A stretch of 64,000 nucleotides of DNA from DASWIG01 sp965371445 (GTDB taxonomy: Bacteria; Acidobacteriota; Thermoanaerobaculia; Multivoradales; J023), in assembly GCA_965371445.1 (NCBI GenBank), contig CBDUYN010000027.1:9525-73524 (forward strand), written 5' to 3'. The notes beneath the pieces were generated by a model that had not been told where the DNA came from, searched no databases, and saw nothing but the letters and a program-made list of their open reading frames with translations. Every line of letters starts with the position of its first letter. Within the stretch, counting starts at the first letter, position 1. A program made the position numbers and the translations under genes. Of this stretch, positions 35,064 through 43,250 are shown one piece after another.

Positions 35064-38063
35064 ATGAGAAAGTTTTTCGGATTAGCTACCGCGCTACTGT
35101 TGCTGCTGGCGTTGCCGGCGGCGGCGCAGGAGACCTCAGGATCCATCACGGGCACGATCACCGACAGCTCTGGCAGCTCGCTGCCGGGCGTCACGGTGGT
35201 CGCGACCGCCGACGGCAAGGCCGCGACGGTCTACACCGACGGCAGGGGCCATTTCCGGTTCCCCGCCCTCACCCCGGGGGACTACGAGCTGGTGGCGAGC
35301 CTCACCGACTTCACGTCGCAAAAGGTCACCGGCGTCGACTTGAACCTCGGTGAAGTGCTGACCATCAACCTGACGATGGACCTGGCGGAGGTCTCGGAGA
35401 CGATCGTCGTCACGAGCGAAGCGCCGGTCATCGAGATCACCCAGAGCGCCACGGCGACTTCGGTCTCGGGCGAGCTCATCGAGAGCCTACCGCGCGGGCG
35501 CAACTTCACTTCGGTGGTGACTCAGGCCACCCACGCGGTCGACGAGCGCGACGCCGGCGGCATCGCGATCGACGGCTCCTCGGGCGGCGAGAACCGCTTC
35601 GTGGTCGACGGCATCGACACCACCAACCTGCAGACCGGTGTGTCGGCGAAGAACGTCATCACCGACCACGTCCAGGAGGTGCAGATCAAGTCGAGCGGTT
35701 ACAACGCCGAGTACGGCGGCTCGACCGGCGGCGTGATCAACGTCATCACCAAGACCGGGAGCAACGACTGGCGCGGCGACATCACGGGCTACTACTCGTC
35801 GTCGGACCTCTACGGCGACCGGGAGGCGACCCTGCGGCGCAACCCCGATACCGGCGACGCCGAGTACATCGTCCACGAGACCGACGACTGGGAGCGAATC
35901 GAGCCGGGTCTTACGCTCTCCGGCCCGGTCCTGAAGGACCGGATGTGGTTCTTCGCCAGCTACATCCCGCAGAACGAGGATCTCGACCGGACCATCGACT
36001 ACGGCGGGAGTGTCGGGGTCCTGACCTACCCCCGGTCCACGGACTTTGACTACGGCACCGCCAACCTCTCCGGCACGATCGGCAACAGCGTCAGCTACAA
36101 GGTGGCGTACAACATCAGCGACCGCGAGCGGATCGGCGTCTCCCTGCCGAGCCAGAACGCCACCTCCGACCCCTTCGGGAACTACAGCGTCGGCCGGATC
36201 AATCCCAACGAGTCCTATTCCGGCCACCTCGACTGGCTGGTCAACCAAAAGGTGGCCCTGTCGTTTCGCGGCGGCAACTTCCTTTACGACGAACAGGACG
36301 TCGGCGCGCCCTCCGACATCTGGTGGGGCTTCTCGACCGGTAGCGCCGGCGCCCCGGGAGAGCTCTACCCCGAGATGCCGGCGGAGTTCCAGGGTCCGCT
36401 CGGCATGGCGAGCGTAAACAACCTGGGCACCGCGTTCGACGAGTTCACCCGTGACACCGTCGAAGGCGACCTGACCTACTACGCCTCCGATTTTGGCGGC
36501 GATCACACCTTCAAGCTCGGCGCTCAGATGGCGCAGATCGGCAACAAGACCCTCTCCGGCTACCAGAACACCCGCATCCTCTTCTACTGGGGCTCGTCCC
36601 GCGTCGACCTGTTCGGCGAATCGCGGACCGGCACCTACGGTCACTACCGGCTGCTGCAGATCGCCACCCAGGGTGACGTCTCTTCCGACAACTTGGGGAT
36701 CTTCCTGCAGGACAGCTGGCGGCCGACCGACCGGCTGACCCTGAACCTCGGCGTGCGCGCCGAATCCGAGGAGGTTCCCTCCTACGCCACCACGCCGGGC
36801 ATTCCGGAAACGGCGATCGACCTCGACTTCGGCGACAAGCTGGCGCCGCGCCTGGGCTTCGCGTACGACATCAAGGGCGACGGCACGTGGAAGGCCTACG
36901 GCAGTTACGGAGTCTTTTACGACATCACCAAGCTGGAGATGCCGCGTGGCTCCTTCGGCGGCGACAAATGGATCGACCACTTCTACGGCCTCGAGACCTT
37001 CGACTGGCCGTCGATCGTCGCCGACGCGGGCTGCCGGATCGGAGCCAGCAACTCGATTTCGGAAGTCCCGACCTGCCCGGGCGAGCACCTGTTCTCGATC
37101 GATCGCCGTCATCCGTCGAACGATCCCAACGACTCGACGATCGATCCGAACATCAAGCCGATGGAGTCGAACGAGATCACCCTCGGCGTCGAGCACCAGC
37201 TCAGCCGCCGCATGTCGGTCGGGGCGCGCTACGTGCACAAGGAGCTCGAGCGCACCATCGAGGACGTCGGCGTCCAGGTGCCGGGGGTCGGCGAGGTCTT
37301 CTTCATCGCCAATCCCGGGGAAGGCATCGCCAAGTCCATCCTGGGTCCGGACTTCCCGGATCAGCCGAAGGCGAGGCGCGACTACGACGGCCTCGAGCTC
37401 GACTTCCGCCTGCGCGCCACCAAGAACTGGACGGTGCACGCCTCCTACCTCTACAGCCGCCTCTACGGCAACTACTCGGGGTTGGCGTCCTCGGACGAGG
37501 CGGGCCGCAACTCGCCGAACGTCAACCGCTTCTTCGACGGCCTGCCGATGAATTTCGACGCTTCCGGCAGCGGCCAGCCGGTCTACGGCCGCCTGGGCAC
37601 CGACCGCCCGCACCAGTTCAAGGCGCAGGTGATCTACCGCACGAAGTGGGAGACCTCGTTCGGCTGGAACCAGTACGTCGCGAGCGGCACCCCAAAATCG
37701 ACAAGGATGGACGTCGCGCCGAGCCTGCCCTTCTTCCCCTATGGCCGCGGCGACCTCGGCCGCACACCGACCTTTACCCAGAGCGACCTCTACATCGAGC
37801 ACCCCTTCAAGCTGGGGGACCGCTTCGAGGTCGAGCTGGCTCTGAACATCATCAACCTCTTCGACGAGGGCACGTCGACTCAGATGTACAGATTCTCTGT
37901 CCTGCTCCAGGATCTGCCGCTGTCGAACGAGGAGTTCTTCGCCGGCTTCGACCCGAACCAGGTCATCGCCGACGAGGGGATCCCTCGTGATCCGCGAGCC
38001 GGCATGGACAGTGATTTTCAGAACCGCCGTGCGGTGCGCTTGAGCCTTCGCTTCCGCTTCTAG
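35064..38063 (+). CDS. TonB-dependent receptor with carboxypeptidase-regulatory-like domain (Oar type)
   Basis: 999 residues. Signal peptide (about 1-21, ending AAAQE), a carboxypeptidase-regulatory-like beta-sandwich (about 24-105: GTITDSSGSSLPGVTVVA), a plug domain (about 115-260, with VDGIDTTNLQTG and YNAEYGGSTGGVINVITK), then a large outer-membrane barrel ending in the phenylalanine LSLRFRF. This is the Oar/SusC-like class expanded in Acidobacteriota, which imports large ligands or glycans or anchors surface proteins; the ligand is unknown. ATG 35064 has AGGAGGCAAGGG upstream. A strong terminator follows the gene. The divergent neighbour is a periplasmic propeller sensor, a pairing seen with uptake systems. 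Confidence 0.93.
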   Translation: MRKFFGLATALLLLLALPAAAQETSGSITGTITDSSGSSLPGVTVVATADGKAATVYTDGRGHFRFPALTPGDYELVASLTDFTSQKVTGVDLNLGEVLTINLTMDLAEVSETIVVTSEAPVIEITQSATATSVSGELIESLPRGRNFTSVVTQATHAVDERDAGGIAIDGSSGGENRFVVDGIDTTNLQTGVSAKNVITDHVQEVQIKSSGYNAEYGGSTGGVINVITKTGSNDWRGDITGYYSSSDLYGDREATLRRNPDTGDAEYIVHETDDWERIEPGLTLSGPVLKDRMWFFASYIPQNEDLDRTIDYGGSVGVLTYPRSTDFDYGTANLSGTIGNSVSYKVAYNISDRERIGVSLPSQNATSDPFGNYSVGRINPNESYSGHLDWLVNQKVALSFRGGNFLYDEQDVGAPSDIWWGFSTGSAGAPGELYPEMPAEFQGPLGMASVNNLGTAFDEFTRDTVEGDLTYYASDFGGDHTFKLGAQMAQIGNKTLSGYQNTRILFYWGSSRVDLFGESRTGTYGHYRLLQIATQGDVSSDNLGIFLQDSWRPTDRLTLNLGVRAESEEVPSYATTPGIPETAIDLDFGDKLAPRLGFAYDIKGDGTWKAYGSYGVFYDITKLEMPRGSFGGDKWIDHFYGLETFDWPSIVADAGCRIGASNSISEVPTCPGEHLFSIDRRHPSNDPNDSTIDPNIKPMESNEITLGVEHQLSRRMSVGARYVHKELERTIEDVGVQVPGVGEVFFIANPGEGIAKSILGPDFPDQPKARRDYDGLELDFRLRATKNWTVHASYLYSRLYGNYSGLASSDEAGRNSPNVNRFFDGLPMNFDASGSGQPVYGRLGTDRPHQFKAQVIYRTKWETSFGWNQYVASGTPKSTRMDVAPSLPFFPYGRGDLGRTPTFTQSDLYIEHPFKLGDRFEVELALNIINLFDEGTSTQMYRFSVLLQDLPLSNEEFFAGFDPNQVIADEGIPRDPRAGMDSDFQNRRAVRLSLRFRF

Positions 38064-38096
38064 CGCCTGAAGGCGCCGGACGCCTGAGAACGACGA

Positions 38097-38127
38097 CGCC
38101 GGGACCTGCGGGTCCCGGCGTTTTTCT
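38097..38127 (+). terminator. Rho-independent terminator after the TonB receptor
   Basis: A perfect 10-bp stem CGCCGGGACC-TGCG-GGTCCCGGCG is followed by TTTTTCTTT. It ends the receptor transcript and lies just before the convergent PilZ gene. Confidence 0.92.
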
Positions 38128-38141
38128 TTGGGGAGGAGCCC

Positions 38142-38837
38142 CTAAAGGGTCTCGATGTAGGACTGGAAGCGCCGCTGGGAGTCGCCGGCGAAGGAGATGA
38201 ACTTCACCCCCAGGCCGCCGACCTGGTCGCGGCCGATCATCGTGTGGCGCATGATCTCGGCGAGGCCGAGGATCGGCCGGTGGTCGTTGGGCAGCTCGAA
38301 CTCGAACTGGATCTTGGTGCCCTCGTCGTAGCGCCGGTCGGTGCGCAGCAGCATGCCGCTGTGGGAGAGGTTCTCGGTCTGGCAGATGATCATGTCCTTC
38401 GTGCCGTCGCCGATCTTGATCTCCATGCGGGCCATGAAGCGGGCCGCCTTGCGCGGTGCCACGTTCAGGAGGCCCGAGATCATCGACTGGATCTTGGCGT
38501 CGGCTTCCTCCAAGCCGACCACCCGGTTGGCGCCGCGACCGATGAAGGACTCGGCCTCCCGGACGCTCTCCTGCGGCGAGAGCAGGACGATCGAGGAGCG
38601 CAGGTTCGGGTTGCCCTCGCGGCGCACACCCTGGAGGAGCTCCACGAGGTCCATGTCGGGCAGCGGGTAGCGGACGATCAGCACCTCGAAGCCCACTTCG
38701 TTCGTAAGCTCGAACGAGCCCATGGCGCTCGGGAAGCGGTCGACCTCGAACGTGTCGCGGGCCAGGAAGGGTGCCACGCGGTTGAATTCGTCGGCGGTGA
38801 CACCGATGGCGAGGATATTCCTGCGGTTCTTGTACAT
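38142..38837 (-). CDS. Receiver-like plus PilZ domain protein
   Basis: 231 residues. Residues about 8-120 resemble a response-regulator receiver fold (ILAIGVTADEFNRVAPFLAR, VLIVRYPLPDMDLVELLQGV, SSIVLLSPQES) but without a clear acidic pocket, so phosphorylation is doubtful. The C-terminal PilZ domain (about 130-231) has both c-di-GMP-binding motifs: RKAAR (RxxxR) and NLSHSG (D/NxSxxG). It probably senses c-di-GMP to control motility or exopolysaccharide. The divergent neighbour is an exopolysaccharide initiating transferase, which makes that link plausible. I chose ATG 38837 (MYKNRRNIL); a longer reading to 38897 adds a basic unconserved stretch. Confidence 0.85.
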   Translation of the reverse strand: MYKNRRNILAIGVTADEFNRVAPFLARDTFEVDRFPSAMGSFELTNEVGFEVLIVRYPLPDMDLVELLQGVRREGNPNLRSSIVLLSPQESVREAESFIGRGANRVVGLEEADAKIQSMISGLLNVAPRKAARFMARMEIKIGDGTKDMIICQTENLSHSGMLLRTDRRYDEGTKIQFEFELPNDHRPILGLAEIMRHTMIGRDQVGGLGVKFISFAGDSQRRFQSYIETL

Positions 38838-39009
38838 GACGGCTCCGGCGCCTTCGCCTCCGCGGCGTGGGCGCTCCCGGGCGAAGAATCGTAGCACGGA
38901 TCACCCTCGACCTGATGCGCCCCTTCGAGCTCTACCAGGACCTCGCCGGCACCCGTGACCTCGGCCGTTGGCGAGCGGTCTCCTGGCCAGGGAGAGGAGA
39001 ATCCCGGTG

Positions 39010-39036
39010 TTGACATGGCCTGCCAGGCCGTAGACG
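39010..39036 (+). promoter_or_regulatory. Candidate promoter TTGACA-N15-TAGACG before the polysaccharide transferase gene
   Basis: TTGACA at 39010-39015 is a consensus -35. TAGACG at 39031-39036 is 8 nt before the chosen ATG at 39045. The spacing is short and the last base of the hexamer is not T, so this is weaker than the other -10 sites. Confidence 0.3.
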
Positions 39037-39044
39037 ATGGGAGC

Positions 39045-40574
39045 ATGTTGCCGCGTCCGACCCAGAACGTGCGGCTCCGACCCCTGCTTGCGCTGGGCGA
39101 CGGAGCGGCGATCCTGCTGGCGATCTACCTCGGCCACCTGATCCGCTTCTCTTCCAGTCACTTCGCCAGCAAATGGGGAGTGCTGCTGGAAAACCCGGGT
39201 CTGCTCGGCTGGGCGGTCTTCAGCTGCTGGATCCTCGCCGCCGCGGCCGAGCTCTACGAGCCGCATCTCTTCCACCAGGCCTGGGAGGTCTCGATTCGCG
39301 TGACGGTGGTGCTGGTGGTCTGGTCGGCAGGCATGATCCTCGCCTCCTACACCAAGCCCGATTGGGTCTACGGCCGCGGCCTGCTGTTCCTGACCGTGCT
39401 CGTGGCCTGGCCGCTCTTGCTGCTCGACCGCCGGGTGGTGGCGTTGTGGCTCGGGCAGCGGCGACGCGCACCCGCGTTGGTGGTCGGCACAGGCGACGCC
39501 GTCAAGGCGTTCTGCCGCGACCTCGCCGAGCGGCCGGGGGCACCCTGGAAGCCGATCGACGGCTCAGGTTTCGCCGCCGAGGAGATCCACGACCACATCG
39601 AGGCGCTCGACGCGCGTCTGATCATCGTCGTCGAATCCAACGGTTCGACGCCTCCTTTGAATCTTCCCGCGCTCCACTTCTCAGGCGTCCCGGTGGTGGC
39701 CGCGGTCGACCTCTGGGCGTGGCTCGACGAGCGCCTGCCTTTGGAGACGCTGTCGCCGGAGCTCGTCTTGCACCAGCCGGGGCTCGGCGCGGTCCACTGG
39801 AACAGCCTCCACCGGCTGACGCGCTACGTCGACTTCGCTCTGGCGGCGCTGCTGCTCGTCGCGACCTCGCCCGTGCTCGTCGTCGCGATGGCCCTCGTCG
39901 CCCTCGTCGACGGCTTGCCGGTGTTCTATCGCCAGGAGCGACTCGGCCAGTTCGGCCGAGCGTTCAAGATCTGGAAGCTACGCACCATGCGCCGCGACGC
40001 CGAGCCGAGCGGTCCCCGCTTCGCGACCGAGCGCGATCCCCGAGTCTCCCGGTTGGGAGCGGTGCTGCGGCGCCTGCGGATCGACGAGCTGCCGCAGCTC
40101 CTGAACGTCCTGCGCGGCGAGATGGCGATCGTCGGGCCAAGGCCGGAGCGCCCCTCTTTTTCCGCCCGCCTGGCGAGCCAGATCCCCTTCTACAGCTTTC
40201 GTCTGGCCGTGCGCCCGGGGATCACGGGGTGGGCCCAGATCAACACCTCCTACGCTCGGGACCTCAAGGGACATCGGCGGAAGCTCGAATTCGACCTCTA
40301 CTACATCCGAGAGTCCTCGCTTCGGCTCTACCTCTTGACGCTCCTGCGGACGTTGAGCGCCATGATCGCCGGCAACCGCCGTCCGGCGGAGTCAGTCCCC
40401 GGCCCTGGCCCGCTCCAGGAACGACTCGAACCGGGCGACGACGCGCGGCAAGGCGTGGTGAGCGCGGACCCACTCCCAGCCGAGCCGCCGCTGGCTGTCG
40501 GCGGCTCGCCGGCCGCCGGTTCGCCGGCCGCCGGTTCGCCGGCCGCCGGTTCGCCGGCCGCCAAGAAGCCTTAG
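39045..40574 (+). CDS. Exopolysaccharide biosynthesis polyprenyl glycosylphosphotransferase
   Basis: 509 residues. The N-terminal part has four membrane helices (about 18-130) and a Rossmann-like segment (ALVVGTGDAVKAFC). A fifth helix (about 265-287) precedes the bacterial sugar transferase domain: PVFYRQERLGQFGRAFKIWKL, LPQLLNVLRGEMAIVGPRPE and ITGWAQIN. It transfers the first sugar phosphate to undecaprenyl phosphate. The conserved domain ends near NRRPAE (about 40395). The last ~60 residues, including four GSPAA repeats, are an unconserved tail that overlaps the convergent glycosyltransferase gene by 183 bp. The ATG at 39045 was chosen by position of the first helix; ATG 39015 is an alternative. 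Confidence 0.88.
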   Translation: MLPRPTQNVRLRPLLALGDGAAILLAIYLGHLIRFSSSHFASKWGVLLENPGLLGWAVFSCWILAAAAELYEPHLFHQAWEVSIRVTVVLVVWSAGMILASYTKPDWVYGRGLLFLTVLVAWPLLLLDRRVVALWLGQRRRAPALVVGTGDAVKAFCRDLAERPGAPWKPIDGSGFAAEEIHDHIEALDARLIIVVESNGSTPPLNLPALHFSGVPVVAAVDLWAWLDERLPLETLSPELVLHQPGLGAVHWNSLHRLTRYVDFALAALLLVATSPVLVVAMALVALVDGLPVFYRQERLGQFGRAFKIWKLRTMRRDAEPSGPRFATERDPRVSRLGAVLRRLRIDELPQLLNVLRGEMAIVGPRPERPSFSARLASQIPFYSFRLAVRPGITGWAQINTSYARDLKGHRRKLEFDLYYIRESSLRLYLLTLLRTLSAMIAGNRRPAESVPGPGPLQERLEPGDDARQGVVSADPLPAEPPLAVGGSPAAGSPAAGSPAAGSPAAKKP

Positions 40575-41606
40575 GACCTCCTCGGCGAACGCCTCCTCGC
40601 CCTCGGCGACGGCGACACAACCGGGCTCGATGCCGTCGAGCCCCTGCCGTCCCAGGAGGCTCGTGACGACGGGGACGCCGTCGGCCAACGCCTCAAGGAT
40701 CTTGATCGGTGTCCCGGAGCCGGACCTGAGCGGCACCACGGCGACCGCCGCCGCCCGCCGGATCGCCCCCAGGTCCTTCGGGTCGGCAAAGACCTTCACG
40801 CCGGGAAGCGCGGCAAGACGCCGGACACGCCGCGCCGGCCGCGCTCCCGCCAGCCACCATTCGGCCCCGGGCCGGTGGGCGCGGATCCGCGGCCAGATCC
40901 GTTCGGCGAACCACGACGCGGCGTCCACGGTCGGAAAGTAGCCAAGGTTACCGGAGAGCAGGACGACGTCGCCGGCCGTCTCCGGAGCCGGCTCTACGTC
41001 GCCGACCGGCACACCGAAAGGCACCACGGAGACTTTGGGCGCGAGAGCGGCGTCGCGGCCGACGAGCGCCCGGCGATCGCGCTCGCTGACCACCGAGGCG
41101 GCGGCGAGCCGGCGGACGAGCTCCGCGTCCCAGGACCCCATGCGCCGTGCCTCCCAGGCGAGGAGGGGACCGAGCAGCGGATCGCGGCGCGCGCGGTTCA
41201 TGAGGTTGAGCTCCAGGCTGTCGACGAGGTCGACCACCGCTGGCACCGGCCAACGGCGCCGCAGGAGCCAGCCCACCCGCGAGAGGACCGCCACCGCGAC
41301 GTCGGGCCGGAAGCGGTCGAGCTCGGCGGCGAAGGCGCGCTCAAGGCGCGGCTCGACGTGGAGCGCGACCTGCGCCGGCATGGCGGCGTGGCGCAGCAGT
41401 CCGGCGAGCATGCGAAGGCGTCCGAGCGGCACCGTCTCTCCGCCAACGGCCGCGGGGAAAGGGCGAGCGGCGAAGCCCGGCGGCCGGAGCGCCAGGAGGT
41501 GGACGTCGTGCCGGGGGGCGAGGCCGGTGAGCCACCCCGCGGCCCGTGCCTGATCGCCACGGCGGGGAGGCCAAGGGGGACGCGCGGTGACGAAGAGAAT
41601 CCGCAT
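40392..41606 (-). CDS. GT4-type glycosyltransferase
   Basis: 404 residues with the two Rossmann domains of GT-B enzymes: MRILFVTARPPWPPRRGDQ at the start, VVLLSGNLGYFPTVDAASWF at the hinge, and the nucleotide-sugar motif VVPLRSGSGTPIKILEALADG with VVTS after it. It resembles the transferases found with exosortase/exopolysaccharide loci (TIGR03087-like). The C-terminal helix (LGWEWVRAHHALPRVVARFE) is family-like, so the gene really extends through the overlap with the sugar-transferase gene. A GGRRT repeat encoded by 40503-40562 is inserted before that helix. Promoter TAGGCT lies 9 nt before the ATG. Confidence 0.85.
   Translation of the reverse strand: MRILFVTARPPWPPRRGDQARAAGWLTGLAPRHDVHLLALRPPGFAARPFPAAVGGETVPLGRLRMLAGLLRHAAMPAQVALHVEPRLERAFAAELDRFRPDVAVAVLSRVGWLLRRRWPVPAVVDLVDSLELNLMNRARRDPLLGPLLAWEARRMGSWDAELVRRLAAASVVSERDRRALVGRDAALAPKVSVVPFGVPVGDVEPAPETAGDVVLLSGNLGYFPTVDAASWFAERIWPRIRAHRPGAEWWLAGARPARRVRRLAALPGVKVFADPKDLGAIRRAAAVAVVPLRSGSGTPIKILEALADGVPVVTSLLGRQGLDGIEPGCVAVAEGEEAFAEEVLRLLGGRRTGGRRTGGRRTGGRRAADSQRRLGWEWVRAHHALPRVVARFESFLERARAGD
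40503..40562. repeat. Four 15-bp tandem repeats inside two convergent overlapping genes
   Basis: Unit GGYTCGCCGGCCGCC at 40503, 40518, 40533 and 40548. The plus strand reads GSPAA x4 in the polysaccharide transferase tail; the minus strand reads GGRRT-type repeats in the glycosyltransferase. Units of 15 bp keep both frames. Confidence 0.9.
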
Positions 41607-41615
41607 GGATGAGGT

Positions 41616-41621
41616 AGCCTA
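41616..41621 (-). promoter_or_regulatory. -10 element TAGGCT, 9 nt before the GT4 ATG
   Basis: Minus strand GGGATAGGCT-ACCTCATCC-ATG; a leaderless transcript is predicted. Confidence 0.45.
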
Positions 41622-41679
41622 TCCCAAGCAGACACGGAGCTGTTCATCGAGACGCTGCGGCCGGCCTCTTGAGCTCCGA

Positions 41680-41685
41680 TAGGAT
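41680..41685 (+). promoter_or_regulatory. -10 element TAGGAT, 9 nt before the propeller-protein ATG
   Basis: CGATAGGAT-CCGCCACCC-ATG. No ribosome binding site; a leaderless transcript is predicted. It is divergent from the GT4 promoter about 60 bp away. Confidence 0.55.
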
Positions 41686-41694
41686 CCGCCACCC

Positions 41695-43239
41695 ATGAAC
41701 GAGACCGAGAAAGAAGCCCTCCGTCCTGGCGTCCGCTGGTGGCCGGCCGTGGTGATCGTCGCCGTCTGCGCGGGCCTGCTCGCCTACAACGCCCTCCGCG
41801 ACACCGGGCACGCCCAGTCGCAGGTCATCTTCACCTTTCCGGTGCTGTTTTTCGGCGCGCTCCTCCTCTTCCTCTGGGCGGTGCTCTTCTCGCGCCTCCC
41901 AGGCCGGACGCGGCGCGCCGTCTTTCTCGCCGTGGCGCTCGTCGTCGCCGCGGGCGTGTCGCTTTTCCGCATCAAGGGGGTTGACGGCAACATCGTCCCG
42001 ATCCTGGGCTTTCGCTGGGCCGGCGAGCGCAGCTACGGCGAAGCGGCCGCGACGGCGGCCGCGGTCGGGACCGTTCCGGGAGGCGCCGACTACCCGCAGT
42101 TCTACGGACCGGAGAGGACCGCCGTCGTTTCAGGTCCACGCTTGGCACGCGACTGGGAGGCCTCGCCGCCGCGTGAGCTCTGGCGCCACGACGTCGGCGA
42201 AGGCTGGTCGGCGTTCGCGGTGGCGGGCGACGCCGCCGTGACCCAGGAGATGCGCGGCTCCGACGAGGTCGTCGTGCGCTACGAGCTGCTGACCGGACGC
42301 GAGGTCTGGGTCCATTCGCAGCACGCGCCTTTCGTGACCACGGTCGGCGGCAGCGGGCCCCGCGCCACGCCGACGATCGCCGGCGGACGCGTCTACGCCC
42401 TCGGGGCGACCGGGATCCTTTCCTCTATCGAGCTCCTCGACGGCCGCCTCGTCTGGTCGCGCAACATCCTCGACGACCACGGCGCCGTCCTCCAGGACTG
42501 GGGCATGCCGTCCTCGCCGCTCGTTGTCGGCGAGCTCGTCGTCGTGCTTCTGGGACGCGGCGGCAAGTCGCTCGCCGCCTACGACCGGGAGAGCGGCGAG
42601 ATCGCCTGGCAGCAGGGCGAGGACCAGGGCAGCTACTCGACGCCGACGCTCGCCACCGTCGACGGGGTCGAGCAGATCCTCGTCGTCAACCAGCAAAGCG
42701 TCGCCGGGCACGACCCGGTGTCGGGGGAGAGGCTGTGGCGCGAGCCGTGGGAAGAAGGCAACGAAAAAGTGACGCCGCCACTTGTGCTCGGCGAGGACCG
42801 CGTCCTCGTCTCGGCGGGCTACGGGCTCGGTAGCCGGCTCCTCGCGGTGCGCCGCGACGCCGAGGGCTTCGCCGTCGAAGAGCTCTGGTCGGGACGGCGG
42901 CTCAAGTCGAAGTTCGCCTCCATGGTCGCCCGAGACGGTATCGTCTACGGCCTCGACGACGGCATCCTGACCGCCGTCGAGGCGGCGACGGGCGAGCGGC
43001 GCTGGAAGCACGGACGCTACGGCCACGGCCAGATGATCCTGGTCGGCGACCTGCTCCTGATCCAGGCCGAGGACGGCGACGTCGTCCTCGTCGAGGCCCG
43101 TCCCGACGAGCACCGCGAGCTCGGTCGCCTGGAAGCGCTCGGCTCGAAGACCTGGAACCCGCCGGCGCTCGCCGGACGCTACCTCCTGGTGCGCAACAAC
43201 CGCGAAGCCGTTTGCTACGAGCTTGCCGTCGAGGGTTGA
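41695..43239 (+). CDS. PQQ-like beta-propeller protein with N-terminal membrane helices
   Basis: 514 residues. Three hydrophobic segments occur in the first ~90 residues (WWPAVVIVAVCAGLLAYNAL, VLFFGALLLFLWAVLF, AVFLAVALVVAAGVSLF). The rest forms PQQ-like/BamB-like propeller blades (GREVWVHSQ, GRLVWSRNILDD, GEIAWQQGEDQG, GERLWREPWEEG, GERRWKHGRYG). These repeats scaffold or bind partners outside the membrane; few members bind PQQ and no dehydrogenase residues are recognisable. The function is unknown. It converges on gatD with an 11-bp gap. Confidence 0.85.
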   Translation: MNETEKEALRPGVRWWPAVVIVAVCAGLLAYNALRDTGHAQSQVIFTFPVLFFGALLLFLWAVLFSRLPGRTRRAVFLAVALVVAAGVSLFRIKGVDGNIVPILGFRWAGERSYGEAAATAAAVGTVPGGADYPQFYGPERTAVVSGPRLARDWEASPPRELWRHDVGEGWSAFAVAGDAAVTQEMRGSDEVVVRYELLTGREVWVHSQHAPFVTTVGGSGPRATPTIAGGRVYALGATGILSSIELLDGRLVWSRNILDDHGAVLQDWGMPSSPLVVGELVVVLLGRGGKSLAAYDRESGEIAWQQGEDQGSYSTPTLATVDGVEQILVVNQQSVAGHDPVSGERLWREPWEEGNEKVTPPLVLGEDRVLVSAGYGLGSRLLAVRRDAEGFAVEELWSGRRLKSKFASMVARDGIVYGLDDGILTAVEAATGERRWKHGRYGHGQMILVGDLLLIQAEDGDVVLVEARPDEHRELGRLEALGSKTWNPPALAGRYLLVRNNREAVCYELAVEG

Positions 43240-43250
43240 GGTAGACGCGG

